A stretch of 6,081 nt of DNA, from NCBI GenBank assembly GCA_937891215.1, contig CALAEU010000123.1, forward strand, positions 1-6,081. Reading direction: 5' to 3'. Within the stretch, counting starts at the first letter, position 1; each line of letters starts with the position of its first letter. Positions 5,879 to 6,081 of the stretch are shown one piece after another. This DNA is from an uncultured Clostridia bacterium (GTDB lineage: Bacteria; Bacillota_A; Clostridia; Oscillospirales; Acutalibacteraceae). The notes under the pieces were generated by a model. It searched no databases, had not been told where the DNA came from, and saw nothing but the letters and a program-made list of their open reading frames with translations. The translations under genes were made by a program, and so were the position numbers.

Positions 5879-5881
5879 TAG

Positions 5882-5897
5882 TTGATTATCTAATCAA
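5882..5897. repeat. Short inverted repeat TTGATT-ATCT-AATCAA
   Basis: A perfect A/T-rich palindrome with a 6- to 7-bp stem, just right of the GC-rich hairpins. It has no T-run on either strand in the position needed for a terminator, so it is recorded only as a hairpin or possible protein-binding site. Confidence 0.4.
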
Positions 5898-5903
5898 AAT
5901 ATA

Positions 5904-5940
5904 AATAAAAAACAACCTTAGTATATCTACCAAGGTTGTT
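5904..5940 (-). terminator. Intrinsic terminator of tRNA-Leu
   Basis: On the minus strand a stem begins at the final A of the tRNA CCA. AACAACCTT (5932-5940 read in reverse complement) pairs with AAGGTTGTT (5911-5919), with further GTA/TAC pairing inside after one mismatch and a 4-base loop. A T-run follows (complement of the A-run around 5907-5912). It is tightly placed, with no spacer after the tRNA. Confidence 0.85.
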
Positions 5941-5961
5941 GGTACGGGTGACAGGACTCGA
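5939..5961. repeat. Direct repeat copy within the intact tRNA-Leu 3' end
   Basis: The partner of the 23-bp repeat at 5785-5807, in the same orientation and offset by 154 bp. It is part of the functional tRNA. The pair has the geometry of two att-like core sites, one in an intact tRNA and the other just downstream of it. Confidence 0.8.
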
Positions 5962-6024
5962 ACCTGCAAGGATCGCTCCAATGGGACCTAAACCCATCGT
6001 GTTTGCCAATTCCACCACACCCGC
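5940..6024 (-). tRNA. tRNA-Leu (anticodon UAG), CCA encoded
   Basis: An 85-base class II tRNA on the minus strand. The acceptor strands GCGGGTG and CACCCGT pair over seven positions (first pair G-U). The D-region GTGGTGGAATTGGCAAAC is typical of leucine tRNAs. The anticodon arm is ATGGG-TTTAGGT-CCCAT with anticodon TAG, which reads CUA and other CUN leucine codons. A short variable arm GGA-GCGA-TCC follows, then T-arm GCAGG-TTCGAGT-CCTGT, discriminator A and encoded CCA. A terminator follows at once. It converges on the hydrogenase operon and is not part of it. Confidence 0.95.
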
Positions 6025-6030
6025 GTATTA

Positions 6031-6066
6031 TTAAGTAAGAAGTAAGAGTGAATAGTGAAGAAGTGT
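6031..6066. repeat. Purine-rich imperfect short repeats upstream of tRNA-Leu
   Basis: The + strand shows reiterated AAGTAAG and AGTGAA/GTGAAG units, low in complexity. It lies on the promoter side of the minus-strand tRNA, but I cannot pick a convincing -35/-10 pair. The sequence from 6025 to the window end otherwise holds no supported feature. Confidence 0.3.
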
Positions 6067-6081
6067 TTAGTTTGATTGAAA

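Noticed and set aside
5785..5961. CRISPR array
   Set aside because: There are only two repeat copies, both explained as tRNA 3' ends, and no regular spacers.

Overview
The window looks like a low-GC Clostridia genome, most likely a Ruminococcus-type gut or rumen anaerobe (Oscillospiraceae). This rests on A/T-rich codon use, strong AGGAGA-type ribosome binding sites, and the gene set: fermentative AdhE, a sensory [FeFe]-hydrogenase and a ferredoxin-type [FeFe]-hydrogenase. From memory, Ruminococcus albus has a comparable adhE/hydS/hydA2 locus. No species assignment is made.

Layout: all protein genes are on the + strand, tightly packed, and read as one transcription unit whose promoter lies to the left of the window. 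The order is: the 3' end of adhE (2-157); an APH/choline-kinase-fold phosphotransferase (171-920); two tandem paralogous thioredoxin-fold [2Fe-2S] proteins (934-1173 and 1176-1430); a HydS-type sensory hydrogenase made of ferredoxin, H-domain, Fe-S domain, PAS and coiled coil (1436-3115); a SpoIIE/PP2C-type phosphatase that overlaps hydS by 8 bp (3108-4277); and a group-B-like [FeFe]-hydrogenase (4300-5721). Gaps are 23 bp or less. A perfect 14-bp-stem terminator at 5754-5785 closes the unit. Two starts should be trimmed from the longest open frames on ribosome-binding-site evidence: the kinase begins at 171, not 138, and the catalytic hydrogenase at 4300, not 4213.

How the genes may work together (inference): AdhE and the last hydrogenase are the two outlets for fermentation electrons, ethanol and H2. 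Between them lies what looks like a complete reversible phosphorylation device: a kinase-fold protein, a phosphatase, and an H-cluster/PAS redox or H2 sensor with small [2Fe-2S] partners. The sensory hydrogenase plus adjacent phosphatase is an established arrangement (group C, phosphatase-linked; Thermotoga maritima TM1420-TM1422 is the analogous trio). The kinase upstream and the effector enzymes at both ends make this locus more complete than the bare trio.

The right end (5722-6081) carries a minus-strand tRNA-Leu(UAG) with encoded CCA and its own terminator. A 23-bp copy of the tRNA 3' end lies 154 bp further along and directly abuts the operon terminator. Between the two copies is a GC-rich segment (about 60% by hand count over 5787-5878) with several hairpins and an inverted T-arm-like sequence. 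The geometry matches a tiny element, or the scar of one, at the 3' end of a tRNA gene.
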